A stretch of DNA of 64,000 bases from Megaleporinus macrocephalus (Eukaryota > Chordata > Actinopteri > Characiformes > Anostomidae), in NCBI GenBank assembly GCA_021613375.1, contig CM038702.1:29467349-29531348 (forward strand), in the 5' to 3' direction. Below are positions 23,325 to 36,527 of this stretch, in pieces (the stretch's first letter is position 1; each line of letters opens with the position of its first letter). The translations under genes and the position numbers were made by a program. The notes beneath the pieces are model-generated. The model did not search any database and had not been told where the DNA came from. It was given only the letters and a program-made list of their open reading frames with translations.

Positions 23325-26300
23325 TCACTTAATAAATTTAAGTTTTATCCTTTCTGCTAGTGGCCGAGGGCTATCAATCAAAACGTCAGAATCATCTTTA
23401 TCTGAGTCTGATGTCTGGTTGAGGTGTACTGGATGTAGCTGCTCCTTCATGGGCAATGTACTGATTCCATTCTGTTTTGGCATTTGAGGGGGTAGAACAG
23501 TTTTTTTTGCAATATTTGGTTTGACTTTAAATTTCCTTTTCTCTTTTTGATCTTCTCCAAGACCAGTCTCTGTATCACCATCTTCCCCGGCTGAACCCTG
23601 GATGACACAAACACTTTCCTTAGACACACTCTGTTTTGGTTTAACAAATGTGTATTTCAGTTCCATTGTATGAGGGAAGCACTTTATGAACTGCTTTGCT
23701 TTTGTGGAAACAGTTTTTTCCTGTAAAGCTGGTGGAGTGGGGTTAAGAATACTAAATCTTGATTTTTGACCTGTTGAGTAGAGAGGCACATCATGATTTT
23801 CAGATAACAGTTGGCGAGATGGGTTAAAAATGTGAGCAAAATCAACATTCTTCATGTCAGTATCAGTATTCTGAACCTTGGCCTTGATTGATCGTTCTCC
23901 TCCATTTAAAGATTCGGTTGACTTTGTTTTCTTTATAATAACCCTCTCCCTCGGTGAGCATTCAGGGGGCCCATCAACCTGTGGATTTGCTGATTCTCTA
24001 TCTTCTGACTTAAGAGAAGTGGTTAAGCCACAATCTGCTGTTTTGGTTCCTTCATCTGATTTTCTTATTAGTCTCAGATTCACCACACTGTACTGAGATT
24101 GAGGAGATGGGGAGGCAGTAAAAGATAAAGCATCCCAGTCAATATTGCTTAAATGCAGCTCTTCAATCACAGCAGACACACAAGGGGAGTTTTGTGTCTG
24201 AGAGTGTGTGCCTCTAGGACAGGGTGAAGTGTAACTCTCTCGCTGAATCTCATGCTGATTTGAGAACTGTTGAGAGGGCTGTAGTGCATCAAGTGTATTA
24301 GTTGAGCACTGGCCTGTTGTATATTCTGTAGTTGTCATGCTGGGTAAGACAATCTTTGAAGATGTGGAAGGTTCATGCTCTGTAGATGTCTGCAGAGACA
24401 TCTCAGCAAAGAGATCAGAGACTATATCAGGGCAATCGGCCGGCTTCTTCTTTTGTTCCCTTGGTGGTTTCTTTCCTGTAGACAGATGATTGAAATACAA
24501 AGACATATTTCTTAGACGTATCCGCATTTCTGATAAGAGAACAGATAAATTCTTAATTTCTCAGATTGCGAGCTTTACAGAGAACTGGGGAATAGGTTAA
24601 CAAACAACATACCAATCTTGATCAAACAAACAGTTTAAAACAACCAAGGTCATTGATGTTTCATGCAGTGTATAAAGCAGTGGATGTGATCTGAAGCAGA
24701 CCATTTAAGCATAGCATAAAATATGTGGGTACTGTCTGAAACAATTCTATATAGTGGAAAAGAAAGTGATGAACAGCTAAAGAAAGCATTTAGTTATTAA
24801 GGTTATTGCTTTTTCCATTAAATACATGGCACTAAAAATTTTTTTTTAAATGAACATAACTGTATGTAGTATTAGGCTTAGATAAAATCAGGACGCTAAG
24901 TGGGCTCCTTAAGCAGGAATCTAATCTTTGATAGGAGCCTATTTGCATTAACAGTGACTGCGAGGAAATTAACTCACACTGGCCCTTTTACTCTGAGAAG
25001 ATCCATAAATATGGGCACTTGTTACAGTTAAGGATCCAGATGTGCAGAAATCTAGGTAATTCCAAAGGAGTTTACATATATCCTGAACATATGGCATACT
25101 GTGTATCAGTTGAGCAAACATAGTTATGTTGTAACAATGTTGTGATAACCTACTGTTTGTGTCCACAGTGTCACAACGTTGAAATGCAATTCCTCAAAAG
25201 TTGTGACAATGTTATGGTAATGTTGTCAGTACATTGTCACAACCTCCTGCAGTCCTTCATACGTTCTATTATATCTGCATGGAACTCCATAGAATTTTGC
25301 AAAGTTGCCATTAGGCAGTCATAACACTATAAAACAACGCTACTTAATAGTGACGTTGAGACAACCTAAACTGCAGCATCTTTTGACAACATTGTAGCAA
25401 TGTTGTAAGAAAGTAGACACATTGTGACAACTTTGTGTGTCTGCTGCTAATGGTCATCAATTCCAGTCAACTGACTGATGGACTGATGGTAACTGATGAT
25501 TTGAATCGTGTATGAGCGGGTAAAAATGCATCCTTAACCAGCTCAGTTACAATAAACTGTACTCACTACAACAAAATGTAACATGCAAGGAACACTCAAA
25601 ATAAACAAACAAAAAACATCAGATTCTGTTTTTCTCTAACTTTAACCTTATTTTCTTAAATTACAAGCCATGTAAATACTTATAGATATGGAGAGAAGAA
25701 CAAGTGATAGGTTGGTGGAACATAGATAATTGGGCATGAACACCAGTGCAACACCTTATGTTAATCAGAGTGTTCTGAGTGTGGGGGAACTGCTGGGATC
25801 TGACTGTGTAAGTGTGAAAGAGTAGCAAGTCAAAGCTTGAAGAGGATCACATCTATAGCCACAGACTTTGATCTCTGCAACTACACAGAAGGAAAACCAC
25901 ATCTACTTAAACACACCAAAAATTCTTGTGGTCACAGTTTAACAGGAATGCCACAACTTGCAATACTAAACTTATACCATCAAACAAAGTAAATTATATG
26001 TTGGTGTGTTAGTGTATATAAATAGAGAAAATCTCTTTCCCATTATGCACACTCAACAGTGACGAGCTGGGTCACAGAACAGAAATTTAGCAGATTCTAA
26101 ATAAAGAGTGTAAAGATTTAAGGAGATATACATAGTGTCATTGTCAGAACAAAATATATAATTAAAAAACTCCAGTTATCATTTGTTGTTAAAAAATGTC
26201 AAAATGAATGCATATTAATTATCCATTATTATCCAGTAAAATCCTGTTATTATTAATTTTTTTTCTTATTTTACCATTCTTTTATTTTGCATTAACATTA

Positions 26301-26568
26301 TTTCTTTTACTATTTTAGAGTTATTACCCCTGTGTTTTTTCAGTTTGTCTTGTTTTTATTATTAACTCTTTTTATTAAAATCTTACTTTTGGTTCTATTT
26401 ACTTTATTTATACATGTCCTGTTTAGCTATTTATTTATTTATTCCTGTCTTATTCTTTATTTGATTCTCTTATTTTGTTGCCATCTTCTTTTATGATTCA
26501 TCATGGTCTTCTTGTCACTCTGTTTACATCATTTTTTTTACTTTTCTAATGTTCCTATATTAAAGTTC

Positions 26569-26600
<32 letters not shown>

Positions 26601-29600
26601 TCCACCAGCAAATTATTTTACAATCTCAAAATGATTGATATATACAGATAGTTTAATAATATATTTTACAAGTGTTTATAATTATGAAAAATTAAACCAA
26701 AGAGAAAGACGTATAGCGCAAAACAATGTTATTCTTATTTTACTTTAAATCTTTAACATTTTTCATGTTAAAAAGAAAGCTGAATGTCCACTGATAAGTA
26801 TGTGAATGAAGGACAAAAAATACATACTTTTTGTTTTTTTTTCCTTGGCCTCTTCTGTTTCTTTGTAAAAAAGCTGGACAATGTGTGGGAATGCAACACA
26901 GAACAGGTTCTCTTGTTCCACAGTTCTCACAACATCCGGCTCCCCTGAAGGACTGTCCTCAGGAAATACATAATGATCTGCAAAACCACACATGGGTTTA
27001 TAATACATACAATAAATAGAATCTATTATCAATCATGAATTCTTAAAACTCTATTTATGATTTAGCCCTTGTAGCTGAGAAGGCAAAAAAGCGGGGGGAA
27101 CACACAATACATACAACACTCTCAAACTTCATGTCATCCCATTGGTCTCTAGTATTATCCAACAATACGTTTAAATAAGTTTGGTATCATTTTTAATTAT
27201 ATAAAATAATCTTTTTGGACAAAATGATGGGTGTGGATGTGTAAGATGTAGTGGGGATCCTCAAAGTTCAGAGTGTGTAGAGGAAGTAAGTTTAGCACTT
27301 CAGAGTGATACATTTGTTCCATCACCTGTGAACCACAAATCACACCACCCTCACATCTTTCTTTACAACAAGACAGTAACAAGAACAGTAGTGACATTCA
27401 TCACACTTTTACTGCTACAGACCAATGGCCCTGTCTGAAAATAAATAAGGACAGATTGGTAAATCAGCTCTACTAAACTTTAAACGATGTACATCAACAA
27501 TCATTGATTTCCTAACTAACGTTTGAAGCAGTAAAATATTCAATGCCTCCAAGATCATAATAATGATTTAGAAATGCCACTTATCAGATAATTACCACTT
27601 TACAGACAAAAGAAATGTGTAATATCACCTGGTTTCCTCCACAAGACTTCAAAGCAGGAGATGCCGTTCCTTATGCGACGCTTGAAAATTCTGTTTGAAA
27701 ACATATACAAATTACTTATACTTTATAAAATAGTAATGTCATGGAAGCTATACAATAAGTGTTAATTTCTGGAAATATATAGACATTTCCTAGAAGTAAA
27801 AAAAGAAAAGGTTAACACATAAATCAACAGCATATTGTAGAGGCAGACCGAATGGGCTGTATCTGCGCTAATGTTTCGGTTCCATGTCTTCTGTTTATAA
27901 GTTCAGTGTAAGTCATCAATGAAAGGACCTTCTCACTGGTGTAGTGTTTAGGCCACTCCATCTTTTCCAGAGCAAAGTTCTGACAAACACAAAAAAAAAA
28001 AAAAAAAAGTAAGACAATAGGGTAGAAGATCTATGATGGAGCACAAATAGATAAATTGTGTCTATGCATTGTACAGCAAGATAAAATAAAGTATTCAGAC
28101 TCTTTTAGTTTTCTTATGTAATGCATTTCCAGTGCATATATCCTATTTAAATGTACTGTTTTATCTTTTGACTGTGTTCTTATAAATATGAACAACAATA
28201 TGAATTTCTTAACAGTTATTTAACCAAAATCTCAAAACATTTGTTGATAGAGTTTCAAGACATCTACATTACAAACCAATAGGCTTTTTGTAGTATTTTG
28301 GTTCCAATGTGGCCCATTCCTCTTTACATACTATCTTTAATTCCCAAAGGTTAATACCCAGAGGTTACCTCTGATGAACTAATGAATTTTCCGTGATATT
28401 CAAGTCAGGAATAATATGCAAGTACCTTTACCTATTAGTTATTTCTGTGGCATGCCTGGGTAAGAGACATCCATCCTCTCCCCAGATCCAGTTTTTCAGC
28501 CGATTAAATAACTTCTCCACTAACACATCATGGTGCATACTTCTATTCATGTTTTCTTTTATTATGTGTAATGACCCAGTACGGTTTGCAGAGAAACAGC
28601 CCTTTGTCATGATGCCATTTTCATAATTTAATGTTTGTATGGTGTTCTTGGGATCATAGGCACCACCCATCTTTCTCCAAAGATAATCTAATTTTCTTTT
28701 TTTATTTGTCTATTATTTGTGTACAGCACATCTCTGCGCTTCTGTTTTAGCAGAGGAGTTTTGTGTAAGGTGTAAAAGTGGCAATGATTGCAGGACAGTC
28801 TCTTGCTTAATGTCCTCTGTGTAACTGCTGTTCCTGCTTTCAGGTCATTTTGTTACTTGCCTTAGTCTGCCCATGTGTAAGAGGATACTGTAGCCCACCT
28901 GTCCTGGATAATTGACTGTGGGCCCAGGAACTTTTTATTTTTATATTATCAAACCAACTATACTGACAGGGATATTTAAGGTCTTTGCCATGGCTCTGTA
29001 GCTTTTATGTTTATGTTTAAGTGTTGTTTAATTATGTGGTGAGAACTTCAGAACTAGGTGTAAACTCCTTTACCATGACTGATTTGTGCATATATGCAAT
29101 ATACCTGTTTTTACTCATTGTGGATAGCTGAGGTGCCAAAACTTTAGTGGCCAAAAGACAAAATAGTAGTTCCTAACTTGTACATTTTTAGAACATATAT
29201 CTTTTATAATGTTGGCACTGGTGTATTCTTTAAGTTCTGCAACCTGTAGCATACCTGTAGAAGGTATGGAGTGCCCCAGAACACAACATAAAACATAACT
29301 TTGAGTCTGGTACCTGCATAAGAAGAAGGTTGGGTTTCCTTCTTCTGAAACTATGAACAGCTTTGTCCTTTGGAACCAAAAATTCAGAGATAATCTGAAA
29401 GTTGAGATGAATTTCACATGAAGTTGTATAAATCACATGGTCTAAATCAGATAAATCATATGGTATTCTATGCTGAATCGTAAAAATAGACTCACCTCTG
29501 TGAAAGGGAACTTGTCACAGGCGAGCGTTTTCCTGTAAACAGAAACAGTAATTTTTGGATTTCTGACTGTAAACACCATAATGGATAATATTTATTCTAC

Positions 29601-32600
29601 ATGTAATTGTCTTTGTTAAATTTGAATTATTCACATTTACTGCTTTCTATGTGGCATTTTGCATACATTTTTAGATATCAGATAAAGTTTTGGTAAAACG
29701 CAATTGCACCTCACTTTTTAATGTTACTTTCAATGGAGCAGGCTTGCCGAGCACGTTCAGTGCGGTGCCAGTCACATGGACACTGATAGTCATAGTCTTG
29801 AGGGTGGCAGAACTGCTTACTGTCACAGAACACACAGCCACTACGTTCATGAGATTTAGCAGAACCTAGAAAATAATGCACAAGGAAGTGTTTTTACATG
29901 CATTATAAACCTACAAAAGCATGCCACAATTAACATTTTGTTTCAAAATGTTTTTAACCATCTGTTGGACCACTGGCAGCCATGAAAAGTGTTTAGAACT
30001 ACCTATCTTGGCAGTGTGACCAGAATAAATACAACAAATACATACAATGAATATAAATACAGTATTTAAAGAATAAATTGCTTTAATAAAGTTGTTAAGA
30101 TGTTTATGTAGGCATACAAAAAACAAATCTTGGTTCCTGACTCCTTGCTGCATTCCAGAAGCATTCTGTTGCATGTATTTGTTAAATTTAACCAGAAGCA
30201 CGCCACATTCCATTAAATACATGATTAGCTAAAGCACATCTTGGACAGTAAATACCAGGCTTCACTGATGCTTCCTATACAAATATATGGCTTTACATAT
30301 CATCATCAATAACACTTTATTTGGATGGCCCTCTTTAAAGGCATTGTGGATGCTTAGCATACATTTATCTCACATTATGGTAACAACCCAATTTATTTAA
30401 ATGTACTTTTATTTACCCAAATCCTAAACATTGATCAACCCCTTACTCTAATCTCTAACCAAAACTCACCCATGTTGAGAATCAACTGACTTCCAACTAC
30501 TGAGAATATATAATGTATACACTCAAAGATACCATAAACCAAAAACAAACAAACAAACAAAAAAATAATATACTGACCAGGGTGATGGCACACCAGACAG
30601 TGGCTGACCTTCTTTACAGCAACCTCCAGCGTCTCTAAACCATGTCTCTTCCACTCACTGAACCTTCATGTTTAGAGAGGACAATGAAAGTCAAAATTGT
30701 GGGGTCATTATTTATTAGACTTCCTTTGTCTACTGTAAAAAACTGATTGGTGTTAATGAGAACCATTTCTCTATCTCTCTCTGATCATTTGCCTGATTAT
30801 TTCAAGATAAAAGTCTGTACAGTACAATCACAACTTGGATACACTACTAACACATACTAACAACATAAACACATTATTAAAACACTGGATTCCCCCTATT
30901 TTCAACCAGCTTTTATAGAGTAATACAAACACACTTAGCAATATGGGTCACTCTACCTACCTGGTAAATTTTGCTGAACTGAACACTCCAAATTAGCAAG
31001 AAAACACACTTTGCCTAGTGACTAGGAGACGGTGTTAGCAATAAATATCAACCGTTTTTAGTATTTTTTTTTGGCACATTTAACATATTTAAGTGTACAT
31101 TATAAAAAACATTTAAAAACAATCTGTCCAAGTCAGATAGCAGTGGTACTCAGTGCTTAATTTGTAAAACATCAGGTAATGGAACACTAAAGGTGGGGTG
31201 ATTCAGCAAGTGGCAGTAATGGAAAAGGTCCTGGAACGCATAGACACAACAGTGCTTCAAGTGTCCATCTAACATAGTAGCAATCTATACAATAAAATAA
31301 TCTTAGCTTTAATGACTGCACTAAGGAGCTGCAACCATAAAATCTGAGATTTGCCACTGGATGAATAGTTTTTGATGTGCTACAAAAAAAAAAAAAAAAA
31401 CGTCAAAGAGGTGGTGGGTCCACATAAATAAGTTCTGGAACGCAGGTGCCTGAAATATGAGAGGTGCCGGATCTTGTTCCAGCAAGCACAAATTAAGCAC
31501 TGGTGGTACTAGACAAAAACATTTTATGTGTTCTCAATGCGACCAAATCTACTATTTCAGTGTACTCTGTGGTCTAAAACTAAATTGGGAGGCAAGAAAA
31601 AAAAACTTTTCTGTCCCAACCATTGACTCTGATTGACTCTTAATCTGTAGGCTAATGTCAGACTCTCTTACAATCTCAGACAGACTGTAAATTGTAGCAA
31701 TCATTATGGTAAAACTCATGTAATGCAATCTTGGCTTAAGCTGGCTTGGCTTGTTTTGTTTGCAAAATATCTTAACTATGTTTGAGTGATGATTTGTTTA
31801 TAAAATCCTTTTGAACACTTGGGCACCTACTTTTCAAGAAGAGTTTTTCCATTCAGATTCTGTATTAGCTTAAGAGTTTGCTCTTTTCCAACACCTGCAA
31901 CACCCTAGCGGAGAAGAAAAAAACATGTATGCTTTTCACATGCAAGTAGTTATCATTCAGCGTTAATATGTCTTTGAAAAAAAAAAAAAAAAAAGTAATG
32001 TAGTTGAAGACATGCCTTAGGTATATAATCGCAGCCAAGGAGCACGGCCAAGCCCACAAGAGTCTCACGTTTCAGATGCAGCTCAGTCTCCACTCTAAAC
32101 ATTTTATAGCAGTCTATTTGAGGATCCTGAGAAGTAAGAGGAAGATGTGGAGAATATATGGAGCAGACACAAAAAAATAACAAAAAAGAAACTGATAATA
32201 AATAATATACATAAAAAGTAATAAACACATGACATCTAGGATAGGGAAGTGTAACATTAAATTCCGCCTTTAAACTTCAAGGTTATTAATAAGACTTTCA
32301 GTACATATAAACAAACAAAACAGTAACAAAATATACAGGTACTATAGTTATGAGAGCAATGAAATGGGTTGCCCTACAATTTACATCCTGTATTGAGTAT
32401 ATTCACTACAACGAAAGAGAAATTCTCATGATCTTATGATCTCCAGGGATTTCCATGTGCAAAGGTACAGAATTTATTCATACCTGGGGGGTTTGGGAAA
32501 AAAAAACACACAATAATATAAAATTACCATATAAAATTACCTGTGAAATAAAGTTTTTTTGTCTGTGAACGTGAATTTCTATTGTATTTTTGCAAATTAA

Positions 32601-35600
32601 TGGCAGCAGTATTAATATACATTATGGTTTATTTACATGGATGTATCTTTAAAAAAAATAATATTATATTGACCATTGCTTTTTATAGTATTTGCAGGGA
32701 AAACATTTTCCCAGTGTAGATTATATCTAGATTATGTTTAGATTACATCCATTTTCTAGTTTTCAAATAAAATCAACTGTACCTGGTCTGAAACTCCCCC
32801 AGATCTGGAGGGAAGAGTCAACACTGATTTAGACTGACTGTAAATTGTGGTGAAACCTAGCTTTAATTTTGTATGTGATACTGCTACACTTATAAACTTC
32901 CATTTTCCTCCAGAAATTTGCTGGTATTTAGTGGAATCTGGTGCTTCATCTACTTGGCCAATGTTTCCAGTGTCACTGGCTGCCACTCATATTCTTTTAA
33001 ACTTATCTACATTTTGTTTTGCATATATAAGACTAGTATTGGTTGAAATTCTGAGAGCACACTGAGTTTCATCAGAAAAGTAATACCACTTCCACAGGCA
33101 CACACACACAATGCAACATACAAACACTGCAAACTCCGCTGATGTTTGCCTCTTTAGTTGGGTAAATGACAGCTAATGACAGCCACCAAGGAGTTACAGT
33201 CGTCTAGTGGGTTGGAAATAAAAACATGAATGAGGATTTCAGCAGCAGACTTTAGCTATTCTGCACAGGTGAAAAAATGCAGTTTTTACCACAGGATTGA
33301 TACAGCTCCGGAAGAGCGACATCTGAAAAGTACTTCCTACTAGTAAAAGCAGAGCGTGGATACAGCTGGAATATTAAGCGCAAGAATGCCACAGAACGTC
33401 TTCTACAGCCGAGAAGAGCTGCTTATCTAGAACTATAAACTTAATCACTCTGGCTGTGTTTCCTTTAGCTCTCTGGCTGTTGCTGCTGCTGTACTGTTCG
33501 TACCGGTCAGATCTGGCCTGCACGGTTCTCTGGGCTGCGCGTGCTAGCTCTGCAGTTTGCTGATACTAACTGTATTCAGCTGCGTGTTGTACGCGCCGTA
33601 TCAGATTAGTAGTGTTAAATGTCTTTGTCTTGGTTCCCTTGCGAGAGACGCTGATTTTACTTATTTTACAGATGTTACAAACTGCCCTGCATAAGTCTGA
33701 GTCACATACGGTAACAAACTGCCATACGGACGATGTTTTCGTTCCGTACATGCGGTGAACGCCTAAACTTTTCTCGCGAAGCCGCTGCTTTAATCAGTCT
33801 GACGAAAATGAAAGGGTATGTATTTCCACCTAGCGGTTCAGATAGGAATTGCAGGGAGCTGGCCGGAGGGGGTTTCACGCAGGGCTCCTCTCCCTGAATG
33901 AAACGCTAGCTGTAAATACAGAAATTAGGCTCATTTGTTTACCGCCATCGATCGGCCGATCACATATTTTGATTAAAAAATCGTCCGATGCCGATACATG
34001 GCTGATCGATCCTTCCATCTCTAATATATATAATGAAATGTTAGAGGTCCAAGGACTGATCCTTGTGGGACCCGGTAGCTGGCGAGTTCCTCGGTGGCAA
34101 GGCACCTAGGATTAAAGATATTTGCCCAGAAATACTTATGGCTGTAGAGATCACATAGACCTTGGTGGTCCCTATTTTTTAAGAAAGCAGATCGGGGACT
34201 TAATGCCTAGGTGCTGTAAAGGAAACTCCGTCCGATAGTTGAATCTCAGATGGAGGAGGAACAATGCAGATTTTTTTTTAGCCTTGTGAGGACTGCTGAG
34301 GACACATGGGAGTTTGCCAACATTCAGATTCCCCACTGGTCCCATGGGTGATACCCAAAGGCTGCCCCAGTACCCAGTAGAGCGATTATGTCCCAAGCTG
34401 GCCTGGGAGCAGCCAAATACCTCAAAATGAGTGAGGAGGTGTGGAACAGGGCCATCTGGGCCTCTCTGTTTTCCCTACTGCAACTGAGACCCTAGCTGGA
34501 CTTAGCAGTATCAGATGATCAATGAAAGAAATAAATGATTCTGAGACTAAGATATAGACAGCTTCCATAGTTGGTGTTCAAATTGCTTGTTGAAGTTAGA
34601 AGATTTGAGGAGATAATGTACCAGTTGACTGACAAAAATAAAATCAGGGAAAATAATGTTTTGAAACTGCTGTTCCCTAATTCCCATAATATTGTTCGTT
34701 TCAATATTTATCTGACACATCTGGCTCATTAATAAATAAAAATGTAAGTGTATATAAGGGTATGTGTTAATAGTTTACGATACGATACAAAAACAATACA
34801 GTTTAAGAAGCATAATATATCTTTTGAAAGGGAGAGATTGCATTTTAAGCCAGCTGCTTAAAGGAACATCTTAATATGTCTAACATCTATTAACATAGAT
34901 ACAAAATATTAACCACATTTAACAGAGTATATGATACTGTGGTTTTCTACCATTCCTGTCTAAAAATGGAACATAGGACAGCTTTGTTCTCTGTTGTTGT
35001 ACATTTCAGGTAAAACAATTATTTATGGACCCAAAATGCACAGGCAACACAATTTCTTGACATATTAAACACAGTAATGGAGAAGGTTTCTGAGCTAGGT
35101 GAGCATTTCACTTGATAGTAGATGAGGGTGGGGGGAAAGTAAGATGTGCATGCTATAAGAAAGACATAATAAACCAACTAAATATCAGGGCCACACATGA
35201 TCAAGGTAAAATGGTCTATTTTGATTTTTTGACTTTTGAAGTAAAATAAGCTCAAAGAACAACAGTATGTACCACCCTGATGTCTGGTGAATGACTATAT
35301 AAAATGTATTAGAATATTAAGAAAGTACCTTTACGCTCATGTTCAAGTTCCTATAAACGGTTTTAGCTCCATACAGGAATGCGTCTCCATCACTGGTGAT
35401 GCAGCCATCCACCAAGCCTTGTGCATCCAAAAACGCGCACATTGCCTCTGCTTCACCTGCTGCAGCAACCCATGGTATACCCAGATAATCTAACATCTCA
35501 GCACACTCCAGGAGAGAGAGGGAGAGAGAGAGAGAGGCTCAGTTATTAAAGTACTCAGCTACAATATAAGCAAGTAAATAGGGACATGTTTAAATGGCTT

Positions 35601-36527
35601 ATGTATGGGATGAGTTTCTTATAAAATGGTTATTGGTTGCAGATACAAGACAGATATAGTTAACCTAAACTAACTGGCATGTGTATGGCATATGGTTGAT
35701 GCTGTACACACAGAGAAATTTGATGTCTTAGACTTACCTCTTTAAGTACAGCCTTAAAGCGCCCCCTGCCTGTGTTTTTGGCTGTTACTGATTTAAGGTC
35801 ACTCTTGACTCTACTGCCACGAAATGCCATTTTTGCCCTCTTACTCATAGTCTCTGCCTTGATCTTGGGTGCTTCTCCCTCCATAACAAACACAAGCTTT
35901 ACACCCATCCGAAGGAAATAAGATGTACGGAAAAACAAATTGCTGCAAATAAATAGATAAATAAATAAATAAATAAATACATAATATTTAATTCTAAGGG
36001 CTAGAATTAGAGAAAATGGTAATGTAAAATTAGTCATTTTTAATGAGTAAAATTTTTTGTACATGAAAATCACATGAATACTACAAATACAGCTTAGGAA
36101 AAAAAACTAATGCAAGAGAAATTTAGCTCTTTTAAATCAACTTACAAACTAACTAAAAGATATATCTAGTACAGTGCCTGGAGATCAGTTTATAATGTAA
36201 AGTGAATACAAACATGTTCACATAAAAATATAAATTCCAGTACAGAATGTGCTGTCAGACTAGTATGAACCAAAAAAAAAAGTTGCATCCCTGTATACTA
36301 TTAAATGAGAATTTGGGGTCAGAGTCAGTCACTTTACTCCTCTGTCAATAAATTCCTCTTTCTTACCGCAGATGAGGTTTTGTGACTTTGTCCATCATGG
36401 CTTGGATGTGCTGGGCTTCACAGATCCACAGGCTCAAATCCACAGCCAAAGTTTTCCCTGTGAGACTGAACAATGGCACAGACTCTCGCACTGGACTCAG
36501 GATTGACCACAGCTCAGTCACCCCCAT
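23325..36527 (-). CDS. gen1: GEN1 Holliday junction 5' flap endonuclease (resolvase)
   Basis: Thirteen coding exons: 36367-36527, 35738-35942, 35329-35505, 32016-32126, 31831-31904, 30578-30663, 29715-29865, 29496-29532, 29314-29394, 27849-27979, 27629-27690, 26828-26977 and 23325-24529. Phases join to 876 residues; human GEN1 has 908. The XPG-N domain starts MGVTELW with D30 in VDLSLW and E75 in FVMEGE. The XPG-I domain has E140/E142 in AAGEAEAMCA and D161/D163 in SDGDAFLYGA, so the metal-binding set is intact. An H2TH-like segment CDYIPKGVAGVGKEQ and a Cys/His cluster (C265, C268, C282, C285, C291, C300, C302, H305) follow. A chromodomain (about 362-445) contains LEKMEWPKHY and the CFEVLWRKP strand. 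A single 1.2-kb exon gives the long charged, probably disordered tail. GEN1 resolves Holliday junctions after nuclear-envelope breakdown. The intron after 32016 starts with GC. Confidence 0.97.
24960..25440 (-). repeat. Interspersed repeat, copy B (inverse of 3281-3690)
   Basis: Lies in the gen1 intron between the last two coding exons. Read on the minus strand it matches copy A, including the acaatgttgt motifs and the block around 'tttgaggaatt'. The two copies have diverged by substitution and indels. Confidence 0.6.
26572..26600. repeat. (TG)n microsatellite
   Basis: About 14 uninterrupted TG units in a gen1 intron. Confidence 0.95.
31151..31502. mobile_element. Non-autonomous hAT-type MITE with target-site duplication
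   Basis: A 352-bp element in a gen1 intron. It begins CAGTGCTTAATTTGT and ends with the exact reverse complement, giving 15-bp terminal inverted repeats. It is flanked on both sides by the 8-base repeat GTGGTACT (31143-31150 and 31503-31510). CAGTG termini with 8-bp target duplications are characteristic of hAT transposons. No transposase is encoded, and there is an internal A run at about 31383-31400. Perfect termini and target repeat suggest a fairly recent insertion. Confidence 0.9.
33460..34030 (-). mobile_element. hAT transposon remnant with BED zinc-finger piece
   Basis: In the 3.2-kb gen1 intron between the 32016-32126 and 35329-35505 exons. On the minus strand, 33566-33751 reads SSVWQFVTV..AVCNICK..TKTFNTTNLIRRVQ, the CxxC...N-L-x-R-H pattern of the BED finger at the N-terminus of fish hAT transposases. 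The final H-x3-5-H part is damaged. The far end (about 33950-34020) has the 'gatcggccgatca..atcgtccgatgccgata' type of sequence found at termini of such elements. Only the first part of a transposase remains. Confidence 0.65.
34330..34530 (+). mobile_element. Possible RTE/Rex3-type LINE 3' tail
   Basis: The plus-strand segment 'gaggaggtgtggaacagggccatctgggcctctctgttttccctactgcaactgagacccta' follows the pattern of the conserved 3' end of fish RTE/Rex3 LINEs, which encode the reverse transcriptase C-terminus. It is short and degraded. The recognition is from memory of the family pattern. Confidence 0.4.
35506..35536 (-). repeat. (CT)n microsatellite forming a gen1 3' splice-site tract
   Basis: On the minus strand this is a near-pure CT run ending CTCTCCTGGAG directly before the exon that encodes both pairs of XPG-I catalytic residues. 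It serves as the polypyrimidine tract. Confidence 0.85.

Noticed and set aside
32756..33065. Overlapping ORFs on both strands in a gen1 intron
   Set aside because: They do not match GEN1 or a known domain, and they lack splice sites in phase. Possibly an unclassified repeat, but nothing firm.
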